Assembly (NCBI GenBank): GCA_002104535.1
Contig: NBOG01000003.1
Coordinates: 62,001-126,000 of the forward strand
Length of the DNA: 64,000 bases
Reading direction: 5' to 3'
From: Cognaticolwellia sediminilitoris
GTDB lineage: Bacteria > Pseudomonadota > Gammaproteobacteria > Enterobacterales > Alteromonadaceae
Shown here: positions 19,328 to 28,166 of the stretch, piece after piece
Numbering within the stretch: the stretch's first letter is position 1
Layout of the letters: each line of letters starts with the position of its first letter
Translations under genes and position numbers: made by a program
Notes under the pieces: model-generated
Told to the model about the DNA's origin: nothing
Database searches by the model: none
Seen by the model: only the letters and a program-made list of their open reading frames with translations

Positions 19328-21421
19328 ATGAAATTTACAAAATCTCAAATTACGCTGGCTATTTTTACAAGCCTTAGTAGCTTCGCAACTATTGCAGCAG
19401 AACCATCATCAAGTAACTCAGTACAAGCAATTGAAGTTATCACCATTAATGGTGATTTTCGCACTACCTCATTACAAAGTACCGCTAGTTCTTTAACCGT
19501 TATCGCGAGTGATGAAATAAACGCTCGAAACGCCCAGAACTTAGAAGAAATAATCGCCCGTACGCCAAATGTTAACTTTTCTAGTGGTTCACAGCGTGCG
19601 AGGTATTACCAAATACGTGGTATTGGTGAGCGTAGCCAATATAAAGAGCCGATTAATCCTTCAGTTGGTTTAGTTATCGACGGAATCGACTTTTCAGGTA
19701 TCGGTAGTATTGCGTCTACCTTTGATGTTGAGCAAGTTGAAGTTTATCGAGGCCCTCAAGGCACCCGTTTTGGTGCTAATGCCATGGCAGGGATGATCAA
19801 CATCACCTCTAATGCACCCACTGATAGTTTTGAAGGTAAAATCAGACTTTCTGCGGGTAATTACGACAGTTACAGTGCCGGTCTTGTTTTGTCCGGTCCT
19901 GCAACTGATAAAGTAAAATACCGCCTAGCGGCTGAAAAATACATCAGTGATGGCTTTATAGAAAATGACTTTCTTGAGCGTGATAATACCAACAACCGTG
20001 ATGAATTTACCTTACGTGGCAAGCTAGCCATTGAAGCAAGTAATGACCTTACTATCGACATTACTACATTTGTTGCCAATTTCAATAATGGTTACGATGC
20101 CTTTTCGCTTGATAACACGCGTCATACTCTGTCAGACCAACCTGGTTTTGATCGCCAAGATACCAAAGCATTAACAACAACATTTAATTACCAAGGTTTC
20201 AATAGCTTTACACTAGAGAGCATTGTCAGCTTTGCTGATTCTGAACTCGCTTATGGTTATGATGAAGATTGGGCTTATGTCGGTATTCGTCCTGATTGGG
20301 AATATAGCTCAGAAGATCATTACTTTCGTGATAAAACATCAGCAACAGTTGAGTTGAGAGCGGTATCAACAACGGATGGTAAAATTTTCAATGGCAGCAC
20401 AGATTGGGTAACAGGGCTATACGTTAAGCAAGAAAAAGAAGAGTTATTGCGACAGTACACTTATTTATCAAGTGACTTTAGCTCTACTTTTGATAGCGAT
20501 AATATTGCTGTTTTTGCACAGTTTGACAGCCAATTGAATGATAAATATAGCCTAACAACAGGTCTTAGGATTGAGCGAAGAAATACCGACTATACCGATT
20601 CTGAACTGCTCGATTTTGCACCAAGTGATACTATGATTGGTGGTAAAGTTGTGTTGTCGTATCAAGTGGATGCAGATAAATTATTCTATGGCTCAATTAA
20701 CCGCGGCTATAAAGCCGGTGGAGCCAATACTGATGGTAGCTTACCTAGCAATTTACGTGAATTTTCTCCTGAGTATTTATGGAATTATGAGCTAGGGTAT
20801 AAAGTCAGCTTTGCTGAAGATCAGGCATACCTTCGTAGCGCCGTGTTCTACATGGATAGAGATGACATGCAAGTGCGTACTTCATACTTAAAAGAGCGTG
20901 AGGATGGCAGCACAGATTTTGTTTCATATTTAGGCAACGCGGCAACGGGCACCAATTTAGGTTTGGAATTAGAAGCAGGCTGGCAAGCCAGCGATAATCT
21001 AGAGATTTACGCAAGCTTCGGTCTTTTAGATACAAAGTTTAATGGTTTTATTGCAGCTGATGGTACGGATAAGTCAGGCGATGAACAAGCACATGCACCA
21101 AGCTATCAATTCAACTTGGGTTTAAATTATCATATCTCTGATAAGTTACTGTTGAATATTTCAGCTGATGGCAAAGATGAATTCTACTTTTCTGATACCC
21201 ATTTGGAACAGTCTTCAGCGGTTGAAGTTGTCAATATGTCACTTAGTTATACTGAGGATGACTGGCAAGCAAGATTATGGATACGTAACATGTTTGATGA
21301 AAGTTACGCGACCCGTGGTTTTTATTTTGGTAATGATCCAAGAGACGAATATGCCGCAAAAGCTTATTATCAATTAGCTGAACCTGCGGTTTTTGGCGTT
21401 ACATTTGACTATGAATTTTAA
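19328..21421 (+). CDS. TonB-dependent outer-membrane receptor, probable thiamine uptake
   Basis: A 697-residue TonB-dependent receptor with signal peptide (residues 1-23), a TonB-box-like segment around AIEVITINGDF, a plug domain (NLEEIIARTPNVNF, YYQIRGIGERSQY, VEVYRGPQGTRFGANAMAGMINI) and a C-terminal beta-barrel ending in Phe (VFGVTFDYEF), as outer-membrane barrels do. Its TPP riboswitch and thiamine operon partners indicate thiamine (or a precursor/phosphate) as substrate; this is context inference, as barrel sequence alone does not show specificity. The plug resembles the siderophore/omega-type receptors of marine bacteria. Confidence 0.92.
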   Translation: MKFTKSQITLAIFTSLSSFATIAAEPSSSNSVQAIEVITINGDFRTTSLQSTASSLTVIASDEINARNAQNLEEIIARTPNVNFSSGSQRARYYQIRGIGERSQYKEPINPSVGLVIDGIDFSGIGSIASTFDVEQVEVYRGPQGTRFGANAMAGMINITSNAPTDSFEGKIRLSAGNYDSYSAGLVLSGPATDKVKYRLAAEKYISDGFIENDFLERDNTNNRDEFTLRGKLAIEASNDLTIDITTFVANFNNGYDAFSLDNTRHTLSDQPGFDRQDTKALTTTFNYQGFNSFTLESIVSFADSELAYGYDEDWAYVGIRPDWEYSSEDHYFRDKTSATVELRAVSTTDGKIFNGSTDWVTGLYVKQEKEELLRQYTYLSSDFSSTFDSDNIAVFAQFDSQLNDKYSLTTGLRIERRNTDYTDSELLDFAPSDTMIGGKVVLSYQVDADKLFYGSINRGYKAGGANTDGSLPSNLREFSPEYLWNYELGYKVSFAEDQAYLRSAVFYMDRDDMQVRTSYLKEREDGSTDFVSYLGNAATGTNLGLELEAGWQASDNLEIYASFGLLDTKFNGFIAADGTDKSGDEQAHAPSYQFNLGLNYHISDKLLLNISADGKDEFYFSDTHLEQSSAVEVVNMSLSYTEDDWQARLWIRNMFDESYATRGFYFGNDPRDEYAAKAYYQLAEPAVFGVTFDYEF

Positions 21422-21536
21422 TGAAATAGTCGTATAAAATTAGAGAAAGTGTTTCTAACTAGCACTGAACTGTGTAGCATGTTTTTCAATAGGTTAAATG
21501 TGCTACGACTTTACAAGTTAAATAATAAGAAAGTTA

Positions 21537-21806
21537 ATGATGCAAATATCGATAGAAATTAGTTTATATCCGTTAGCAGAAGAAAAATTTAAAACTGAGA
21601 TTTGGGCGTTTATTAAACGTTTACGGTTAGTTTCAGGTTTAAAAGTGGTGACTAACGGTATGAGTACACAGGTTTTTGGAGAATATGACTTAGCCACTTC
21701 TCATGTGATGGCCGAAATCAAGCACGTACATCAAACACTTAATGCTGCAGTATTTGTCTGTAAATTTATTGGCGGCGACCGCTCAGAAGTTGAAGCAGAA
21801 ATATGA
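21537..21806 (+). CDS. Small thiamine-binding-type protein (YkoF/MTH1187 family)
   Basis: An 89-residue protein of the thiamine-binding/DUF77 type: single ferredoxin-like fold suggested by ISIEISLYPLAEE, GLKVVTNGMSTQVFGEYD and the second strand AAVFVCKFIGGD. There is no signal peptide, so it acts in the cytoplasm. Members bind thiamine or hydroxymethylpyrimidine in other bacteria. It overlaps pnuT by four bases (ATGA), fixing its place in the thiamine operon. Two adjacent ATG codons (21537, 21540) are both usable. Exact role (sensor, buffer or carrier) is not known. Confidence 0.85.
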   Translation: MMQISIEISLYPLAEEKFKTEIWAFIKRLRLVSGLKVVTNGMSTQVFGEYDLATSHVMAEIKHVHQTLNAAVFVCKFIGGDRSEVEAEI

Positions 21807-22474
21807 TGGAAACCGCTGTGGATAATACTGACCTACTTTCCTACTTTACCTCAATGCCAACGCTAGAGTTAATTGCTGTTGCAGCCTCTATCCTTTATGT
21901 ATTATTGGCGGCAAAAGGTAGTATTTTATGTTGGTTTGCCGCTATCGTCAGTACAGTGCTATATACTGTCATTTTTTATGATGTTTATCTTTGGATGGAC
22001 AGTTTATTACAGCTATATTATTTGATCATGGCAGTATATGGCTGGCTTTGTTGGACTAAAAGCAAAGCTTTCAATAGTTTGAACATTGAGCCTTTACTTT
22101 ATAGTTATTGGCCAAAGCGACGGCACTTAATTTTTATCATCGGCTTAAGTGTTTTATCATTAATGTTGGGTTGGGTAATGGACACATATACGCCAACTCA
22201 CTTTCCATACTTAGATAGTGCTACAACGCTTTTTGCGGTATTTGCGACTTACCTATTAACGCAAAAAATATTAGAAAACTGGCTATACTTTGTTGTTATA
22301 GATCTAGTTTCAATTTATCTCTATATTGAAAAAGGACTTATTCCAACAGCCGCATTATTTTGCTGTTATGTTGTGTTAGCTATGTACGGATTTTTTCAAT
22401 GGCGTATACAATATAAATTACAGTTTCGCCAACAACATGAAGACTTATGCCTGAATAAATCAGCGACCAGTTAA
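21803..22474 (+). CDS. pnuT: PnuC-family vitamin permease, probable thiamine transporter PnuT
   Basis: A 223-residue integral membrane protein with about seven helices, of the PnuC family (facilitated diffusion of unphosphorylated vitamins trapped by later phosphorylation). Family hallmarks include WxxxA-rich early helices, MAVYGWLCWTK and the ENWLYFVVIDLVSIYLYIEKGL segment carrying the WxxW/NxxY-type substrate pocket. Under a TPP riboswitch and next to a kinase-like gene it is best read as PnuT, the thiamine member, rather than the nicotinamide riboside transporter PnuC. Assignment to thiamine rests on context. Confidence 0.9.
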   Translation: MMETAVDNTDLLSYFTSMPTLELIAVAASILYVLLAAKGSILCWFAAIVSTVLYTVIFYDVYLWMDSLLQLYYLIMAVYGWLCWTKSKAFNSLNIEPLLYSYWPKRRHLIFIIGLSVLSLMLGWVMDTYTPTHFPYLDSATTLFAVFATYLLTQKILENWLYFVVIDLVSIYLYIEKGLIPTAALFCCYVVLAMYGFFQWRIQYKLQFRQQHEDLCLNKSATS

Positions 22475-22519
22475 CTAACTTCAGCGCTGTATGTGAAATC
22501 ACCTTACTAAACTGAGTAG

Positions 22520-23623
22520 ATGTTTAATAGTCATACAGGTGCCGAAAATGGAAATAATGTGGAAGGTCACGAACAAGTAATCGAGCAAGAATACCAGCAT
22601 TTAGCCCCAAAGCTATGTCAGCTTGCTTGTTTTGAAAACCTTAAGCTCAGTAACATTACCACCATTAAATCCGGCTTAAGTCAGCCATGTTTTCATGTTG
22701 AATATGATGATAAACACTACTTTGCTAAATACATTCCTGCAAATAGTATTGAGCTATTGGTAAGCCAAATAGCGGCAGACTCCACGCTAGCGCCATCAGT
22801 AGTATTTATTAATGAAAGTTGGTTAATCACTCAATTTTTAAGTAACAATTCCCTTGATGAACTTACGTTACCCGAAACCGAAAAAATAACAATCACATTA
22901 ACACTTTTGACTCGGCTACATAGCATTGAACTAAATGGCCCAGGTATGCCATTAGCTATGCAAAATGACAAAAGCGAAAAACTTATAGAGCAGTGCGCGC
23001 TTAAAAGGGCAGGTATCCCTAAATTAGATATAACCTTGGTGATTAACGATTTATTAAATCAAATAGAATGTACAGAAGATCTAGCATATTCATTGCAGCA
23101 ATTATCAAAGCAATTACTGTTTAACCTTGAAACTTCGCTGAAATTATTACCTGAACTAGCATCAGTACTTTGTCACGGTGATGCCAATTTTAGTAATGTA
23201 TTACAGGTAAAAACCGACAGCAAAAATCCATTAAAAGCTTATCAATTAATTGATTTTGAATGCGCACAACTAGCGCCATTTACCTACGATATTGCCATGC
23301 TAATGGCTGTTAACGATATCGAACTGACTCAAGCAGACTTTATTTTATCCGAGTACAAACGTTTAATTTCAAGTCAAAATCAAGCTGATAAAACCTCTAA
23401 AATTGTCGACAATCTAGAGGGGAATGGTTGTCATAGTCATAAAAACGAAGTGGAACTAGTTACGCGTTACTATGATTTATCTATTTTAATCAATGTATTA
23501 TGGTATTTTATCGAGTACCAGCATAAAGGGCAGCTTAACTACCGAGAATTAGCTCAAAAACAACTGATGTTAATAAAAACTAGGTATGATCAAGTAAACC
23601 TTATCTTAAATCAAATGAGATAA
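22520..23623 (+). CDS. Aminoglycoside/choline-kinase-like phosphotransferase, probable thiamine kinase
   Basis: A 367-residue protein kinase-like fold phosphotransferase. The catalytic loop VLCHGDANFSNVLQ and the metal-binding IDFECAQLAPFTYDIAMLM are intact. Placed 45 bp after pnuT in the TPP-regulated operon, it likely phosphorylates thiamine to thiamine monophosphate, trapping it after PnuT uptake (as ThiK does); this is inference. It is longer than E. coli ThiK (274), with an extra stretch near residues 285-310 (SSQNQADKTSKIVDNLEGNG region) that looks like a low-conservation loop. Confidence 0.83.
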   Translation: MFNSHTGAENGNNVEGHEQVIEQEYQHLAPKLCQLACFENLKLSNITTIKSGLSQPCFHVEYDDKHYFAKYIPANSIELLVSQIAADSTLAPSVVFINESWLITQFLSNNSLDELTLPETEKITITLTLLTRLHSIELNGPGMPLAMQNDKSEKLIEQCALKRAGIPKLDITLVINDLLNQIECTEDLAYSLQQLSKQLLFNLETSLKLLPELASVLCHGDANFSNVLQVKTDSKNPLKAYQLIDFECAQLAPFTYDIAMLMAVNDIELTQADFILSEYKRLISSQNQADKTSKIVDNLEGNGCHSHKNEVELVTRYYDLSILINVLWYFIEYQHKGQLNYRELAQKQLMLIKTRYDQVNLILNQMR

Positions 23624-23709
23624 GGCGCTGAAATCTTACGATTAGTGGTAGTGCTAGATCGCCAAGCATAGCTCATAATTATGCTAACGTCGTTAAATGG
23701 TCACTGTGT

Positions 23710-24783
23710 GTGAATTGGAAAGAATTTATAGAAAATAGAAATCGCTTATTTTGGCTTGTGCATACAGCTGGATGGTGTGGTTTTGCCTTGGTACATTACC
23801 TAGGTTCATTACTGCACGACTTACGCGATATATTTTTAGTTATTATCTTACTAAATGCCTATGCGGGCTGGTTGTTTACCGTTCCGTTAAGATATATCTA
23901 TCGTCGTATCTGGAATTTCACCCCACTTAAAATTGCCATTGTGGTCATTTTAACGTCTTATTGTACCGGCGTGCTCTGGCAAGTCGTTAAAAATATCAAT
24001 TATTGGGAAATTTATAAGCATGGATATCGTCCTGATTTCTGGCTTTACTATACCAAAAATAGTTTATTATCGTTCTTTATTATCCTAAGTTGGAGCGGCT
24101 TATACTTTGGTACTAAATATTACCAAATGCTGCAGAAAGAAAAGCAAAATGTATTGCGCGCCAATACCGTTGCCCATCAAGCGCAGTTAAAAATGTTGCG
24201 CTATCAGCTTAACCCTCATTTTTTGTTCAATACCTTGAACGCAATATCTACCTTGATTTTGGTGGAAGAGAATAAAACTGCCAACGGTATGGTGACCAAG
24301 TTAAGTGAGTTTTTACGTTATTCACTCGATAAAGATCCGATGAAGCGAGTAACACTCGACAGTGAACTTCATGCCTTAAGGTTGTATTTAGATATCGAAA
24401 AAGTACGCTTTGAAGAACGTCTACAAGTAAATTTCGATATTGCTACTGATTGTAAATTAGCCCTAGTACCGAGCATGATATTACAACCGTTAGCCGAAAA
24501 CTCGATAAAGCATGCGATAGCAGTGCAAGAGCAAGGCGGCAGTATTAATGTCAGTGTGCACCGCTTCGGCAATGATTTATTAATTGAATTAGCTGATAAC
24601 GGCCCAGGTGCGGAAATAAAAAATGGTAATTTATTTCGCGAAAATGGTGTCGGTTTAGTCAATACACGAGAGCGACTACAAGCGCTATATCAAAATGACT
24701 TTTCTTTAGTGGTTGCCAATAACATGCCTACTGGTGTTAAAATCAGTATACGTATTCCTTATGAAGTTGGCCACCGCGTATGA
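23710..24783 (+). CDS. Sensor histidine kinase, LytS/YehU type
   Basis: A 357-residue kinase with four membrane helices in the first 150 residues, then a His_kinase domain (LNPHFLFNTLNAIS, phospho-acceptor His170) and an HATPase domain with ADNGPGAEIKNG and GVGLVNTRERLQ. The start is a GTG; the ribosome binding site is weak. It overlaps the response regulator by four bases (ATGA), so both form a two-component unit. No extracellular sensor domain is visible beyond short loops, so the stimulus is unknown. Confidence 0.92.
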   Translation: MNWKEFIENRNRLFWLVHTAGWCGFALVHYLGSLLHDLRDIFLVIILLNAYAGWLFTVPLRYIYRRIWNFTPLKIAIVVILTSYCTGVLWQVVKNINYWEIYKHGYRPDFWLYYTKNSLLSFFIILSWSGLYFGTKYYQMLQKEKQNVLRANTVAHQAQLKMLRYQLNPHFLFNTLNAISTLILVEENKTANGMVTKLSEFLRYSLDKDPMKRVTLDSELHALRLYLDIEKVRFEERLQVNFDIATDCKLALVPSMILQPLAENSIKHAIAVQEQGGSINVSVHRFGNDLLIELADNGPGAEIKNGNLFRENGVGLVNTRERLQALYQNDFSLVVANNMPTGVKISIRIPYEVGHRV

Positions 24784-25604
24784 CCAGGCAACTCAGCACT
24801 ATCATCGTTGATGATGAACCACTTGCCCGCAAAGGCTTAGCGGTTCGTTTGCATGCGCATGCTGATATCAATATTATCGCCCAATGCTCAAATGGTAGAG
24901 AAGCACTAGAAGCTGTACGGGCTTATCAACCTGATCTTATTTTTTTAGATATACAAATGCCAGGATTAAATGGCTTTGAAGTGGTTGAAGCTATTATTGA
25001 ACAAGGGCTGCAGCTGCCAACAGTGGTTTTTGTAACTGCTTTTGATCAATACGCACTTCAAGCTTTTGAAGTACACGCACAAGATTACTTACTTAAACCT
25101 GCAGATGAAGAGCGACTTGCTCAAACCTTAGATAAGATCCGCCAAAGTATAAACAGTGAAGTTAATGCGCTGCATAAATCTAAACTCGTACGCTTAGTGA
25201 GTGATGTCACTGGTAACGACTGTGAGAAAATACTTCAAGAGCTTGAGAACAATGAGCCGGTCAGTATTTCTAGTTACTCAGACGTACTCGCAATTAAAGA
25301 TGCAGGTGAAGTTAGCCGGGTTCCGGTAAAAGATATTTTATGGATTGATGCTGCTGGTGATTATATGTGTGTTCATACTCACGAGAGTACTCACATTTTA
25401 CGTAAAACCATGAAACAGTTAGAAGAAATTTTAGATCCTCGGCGTTTTTTGCGAAGTCACCGCTCGACCATTGTTAATAAAAGCTTTATCGATAAGTTTT
25501 GCAGCCAACTTAATGGCGAATATTACCTAGTAATGTCTAACGGTAAAGAATTAAAAGTTAGCCGCAGCTATAAAGAAAAAGTTAAAAAAGCAGTTACCGC
25601 ATAA
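24780..25604 (+). CDS. LytTR-family response regulator
   Basis: A 274-residue regulator: receiver domain (residues 6-120) with acidic pocket DDE (11-13), phospho-acceptor Asp57 in LIFLDIQMPG, Thr in VTAFDQYALQAF and Lys in YLLKPADEER, followed by a linker and a LytTR DNA-binding domain (about 170-272) with ILWIDAAGDYMCVHT and RRFLRSHRSTIVN. It is the partner of the upstream kinase. Target genes cannot be read from the window; the nearest downstream sequence is a repeat element. Confidence 0.94.
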   Translation: MTRQLSTIIVDDEPLARKGLAVRLHAHADINIIAQCSNGREALEAVRAYQPDLIFLDIQMPGLNGFEVVEAIIEQGLQLPTVVFVTAFDQYALQAFEVHAQDYLLKPADEERLAQTLDKIRQSINSEVNALHKSKLVRLVSDVTGNDCEKILQELENNEPVSISSYSDVLAIKDAGEVSRVPVKDILWIDAAGDYMCVHTHESTHILRKTMKQLEEILDPRRFLRSHRSTIVNKSFIDKFCSQLNGEYYLVMSNGKELKVSRSYKEKVKKAVTA

Positions 25605-25609
25605 AAGTA

Positions 25610-25929
25610 GGGTCAGATACACATTAATTTTTATAGGCTCTAAATTATCATTGTCGCAGTGGCGACGACACCCAGAGGGAGGCTGACGCCGACCTCCCTC
25701 TGGACTCCTTCGGCGCTGCTGAAAAATGTTTTCCTGATAAGAAATCAATAATCGAGCTAACGTTCAGAACGCACATCCATGTGCTACTTCACTTTTCTGG
25801 CGTCCTGCCAGCAATAGCTGATATTGATTATTTACTCAGACATTTTCCTAAAGCAGACTTAGTGTTTGCTTCATCGTCCGGGGTTTATTCTTCTTAATTT
25901 TATTAACTGGGGTCAGATACACATTAATT
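25610..25929. repeat. Non-coding repeat element bounded by 20-bp direct repeats
   Basis: The 20-mer GGGTCAGATACACATTAATT occurs exactly at 25610-25629 and again at 25910-25929, a spacing of 300 bp. Between them are several hairpins: GTCGC/GCGAC (25653-25666), an 11-bp inverted repeat CCAGAGGGAGG/CCTCCCTCTGG (25672-25703), a GCACATCCATGTGC palindrome near 25772 and CTGGC/GCCAG near 25798. No open frame spans it. It looks like a small non-autonomous mobile or duplicated element inserted just after the response regulator; similar GGTCAGA-type motifs are associated with IS200-like/RAYT elements in my recollection, which is not proof. Confidence 0.6.
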
Positions 25930-26001
25930 GAATAACCGTTAATTATCGACTGAACCTCACTGTCAAATGCCCAATTGTTTAAATTTAATCCTTAAAAAGC
26001 A

Positions 26002-26030
26002 AAAAAGGTAAACCGCTGAGGTTTACCTTT
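26002..26030 (-). terminator. Intrinsic terminator after the minus-strand oxidoreductase gene
   Basis: Perfect 8-bp stem GGTAAACC/GGTTTACC (26007-26027) with a five-base loop; on the minus strand it is followed by a T6 run. A short T run on the plus side could also serve the opposite direction. Confidence 0.8.
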
Positions 26031-26108
26031 GATGTTTAGGATTGAAATAAAGCTTGATAAACTAAGATTACTGACCTTAAATCAAGTTACTTACTTTGAA
26101 GCAAGTTA

Positions 26109-27194
26109 TTACGTTAGCTCTTTCGGGCCAACTTCGATGACAAGTTTACCGAAGTTTTCACCTTTTAATAAACCAATGAAGGCGCTGGCTGCTTGTTCTA
26201 AACCTACAATCTTATCTTCGCGGTATTTAATTTTACCTTCCGCTAACCATTGACCCATGGCTTGACTAAATTCATCATAACGATGGCCATAATCATCAAA
26301 AACGATAAAACCTTGCATTTTAATACGTTTAACTAAAAGTAATCCCATCAATTGACCTATACGGTCTGGTCCTGAGGGTAGCTCAGTGGCGTTGTACTGT
26401 GAAATCATGCCACATAAAGGTACTCGCGCACTTGCGTTTAGTAATGGCATTACAGCATCGAATACAGCGCCGCCTACATTTTCAAAGTAAACATCAATGC
26501 CATTAGGACAATACTGTGCGAGTATCTGCGCTAGATTTTCATCTTTATGATTTACACAGGCGTCAAACCCTAAGGTTTCAGTAACGTAATTACATTTTTC
26601 TTCACTACCAGCAATGCCGATAACACGACAACCTTGTAACTTGGCTATTTGTCCTACTAAACTTCCGACAGCACCACTTGCTGCAGCAACTACTACAGTT
26701 TCACCTGCTTTAGGTTGGCCAATATCGAGCAAGCCCATATAAGCGGTTAATCCAGGCATGCCAAGAACGCCAAGGGCATATGAAGGTGTGGTTAGGGCTT
26801 TCGGTAAAATTAATAAGTCTTCGCCGTCTGAAAGGGCATAGTCTTGCCAGCCGGTATAAGCAACCACTAAATCGCCAACTTGATATTTATCATTGAGCGA
26901 TTCTTCAACACGACATACCACGCCACCAATCATGACTTCACCAATATTAACTGGCTCAGCGTACGACTTAGCATCGCTCATTCGACCGCGCATATATGGG
27001 TCTAACGATAAATATAGCGTGCGGAGTAATACTTCACCTTTGCTGGGTGTTGGTATTTCAGTGGTAACAAAATTGAAATTTTCAGTTGTTGGAGCGCCTA
27101 CAGGCCGAGAAGCTAGAGTAAACTGACGGTTTGTCTGCCGATTTTGCGATATGCTTATCGCTTGATTAGCGTTATTGCTTGATTCTGATGACAT
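26109..27194 (-). CDS. NADP-dependent oxidoreductase, zinc-free MDR family (CurA/leukotriene B4 dehydrogenase-like)
   Basis: A 361-residue medium-chain reductase without catalytic zinc ligands. It has SLDPYMRGRMSDAKSY near the N terminus, the nucleotide-binding AAASGAVGSLVGQIAKLQG, ENVGGAVFDAVMPLLN and GKLVIEVGP at the end, matching the CurA/YncB group that reduces double bonds of enones and alkenals with NADPH. I start at ATG 27194; another in-frame ATG lies four codons upstream but lacks a ribosome binding site. It shares orientation with the DJ-1 gene and faces away from the LysR regulator, which may control both. Confidence 0.9.
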   Translation of the reverse strand: MSSESSNNANQAISISQNRQTNRQFTLASRPVGAPTTENFNFVTTEIPTPSKGEVLLRTLYLSLDPYMRGRMSDAKSYAEPVNIGEVMIGGVVCRVEESLNDKYQVGDLVVAYTGWQDYALSDGEDLLILPKALTTPSYALGVLGMPGLTAYMGLLDIGQPKAGETVVVAAASGAVGSLVGQIAKLQGCRVIGIAGSEEKCNYVTETLGFDACVNHKDENLAQILAQYCPNGIDVYFENVGGAVFDAVMPLLNASARVPLCGMISQYNATELPSGPDRIGQLMGLLLVKRIKMQGFIVFDDYGHRYDEFSQAMGQWLAEGKIKYREDKIVGLEQAASAFIGLLKGENFGKLVIEVGPKELT

Positions 27195-27253
27195 GATGTT
27201 TTCCATATAAAATTACGATATTGCGCTTATTAAGGCTCATAAGTAGCCTTTAA

Positions 27254-27952
27254 TTACTTTGTTAATAAATTAACTAGGCGTTTAGCAACTACACTTGAAC
27301 TTGCAGGATTTTGACCACTGATAATACCGTTATCTTCAACAACGAATTCAGACCAGTCTTCACCTTTTAAGTATTTAGCACCTTGTTTGATAAGTTCGTC
27401 TTCAAGTAAAAAAGGCACAATGTCCGTTAATTGTACTGCGGCTTCTTCGCTGTTGGTAAAGCCAGTAATGTTTTTATCTTTGACAATTGCAATGCCGTCT
27501 TTATCAACAACATTAAGTAATACTGATGTTGAATGACATACCACAGCTACAGGTTTATTTTGTTCGATAAACGTTGAGATCAATGCTATCGAGTGTTGAT
27601 CATGCGTTAAGTCCCACATTGGACCATGACCACCTGGGTAGAATACTGCGGCGTAATCGTCAGCTTTAACAAGCGATAACTTTGTAGTATCAGCTAAAAC
27701 GGCTTGGCTTTTTTCATCAGATTCAAAGCGACGTGTATCATCGGTTTGAAAGTCAGTTTCAGCGCTTTTAGGGTCTAATGGTGGTTGTCCGCCTAATGGT
27801 GAAGCGAGTGTTACATTGTAACCTGCATCAATTAATTGATAATACGGTGCAGCAAACTCTTCTAACCAGAATCCTGTTTTCTCTCCAGTATCACCTAATT
27901 GATCATGAGAAGTTAATACCATTAATACGTTATTTTTTGCATTCATTATCAT
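27254..27952 (-). CDS. DJ-1/PfpI-family protein (HchA-like glyoxalase/chaperone type)
   Basis: A 232-residue class I glutamine amidotransferase-like protein. It shows the acidic residue in GFWLEEF, ASPLGGQPPLDPKS, YPGGHGPMWDL and the nucleophile cysteine in AVVCHSTSVLL, the arrangement of DJ-1 superfamily glyoxalase III/deglycase proteins. An AAGGA motif precedes the start; M1 and M3 are both possible. With the enone reductase next to it and a divergent LysR gene, a role in reactive carbonyl detoxification is plausible (inference). Confidence 0.9.
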   Translation of the reverse strand: MIMNAKNNVLMVLTSHDQLGDTGEKTGFWLEEFAAPYYQLIDAGYNVTLASPLGGQPPLDPKSAETDFQTDDTRRFESDEKSQAVLADTTKLSLVKADDYAAVFYPGGHGPMWDLTHDQHSIALISTFIEQNKPVAVVCHSTSVLLNVVDKDGIAIVKDKNITGFTNSEEAAVQLTDIVPFLLEDELIKQGAKYLKGEDWSEFVVEDNGIISGQNPASSSVVAKRLVNLLTK

Positions 27953-28166
27953 TATCCTTGTGCCTGTTAGCGGCTAATTTATATCAATCGATGTGGTTAG
28001 AAGTACTAAGCGTGCAATTCAAATTTAGCACTTCAAGCTATGTGTAAAGTATATGCTTAATTGTTTTTCATACAATGCATACTAATTCGATATCTTTGTT
28101 TTAATTATTGATACAATGATTTAGGCAGAACAGTTTATTGATTAAATTTGGCATAAAGGTAATTAA

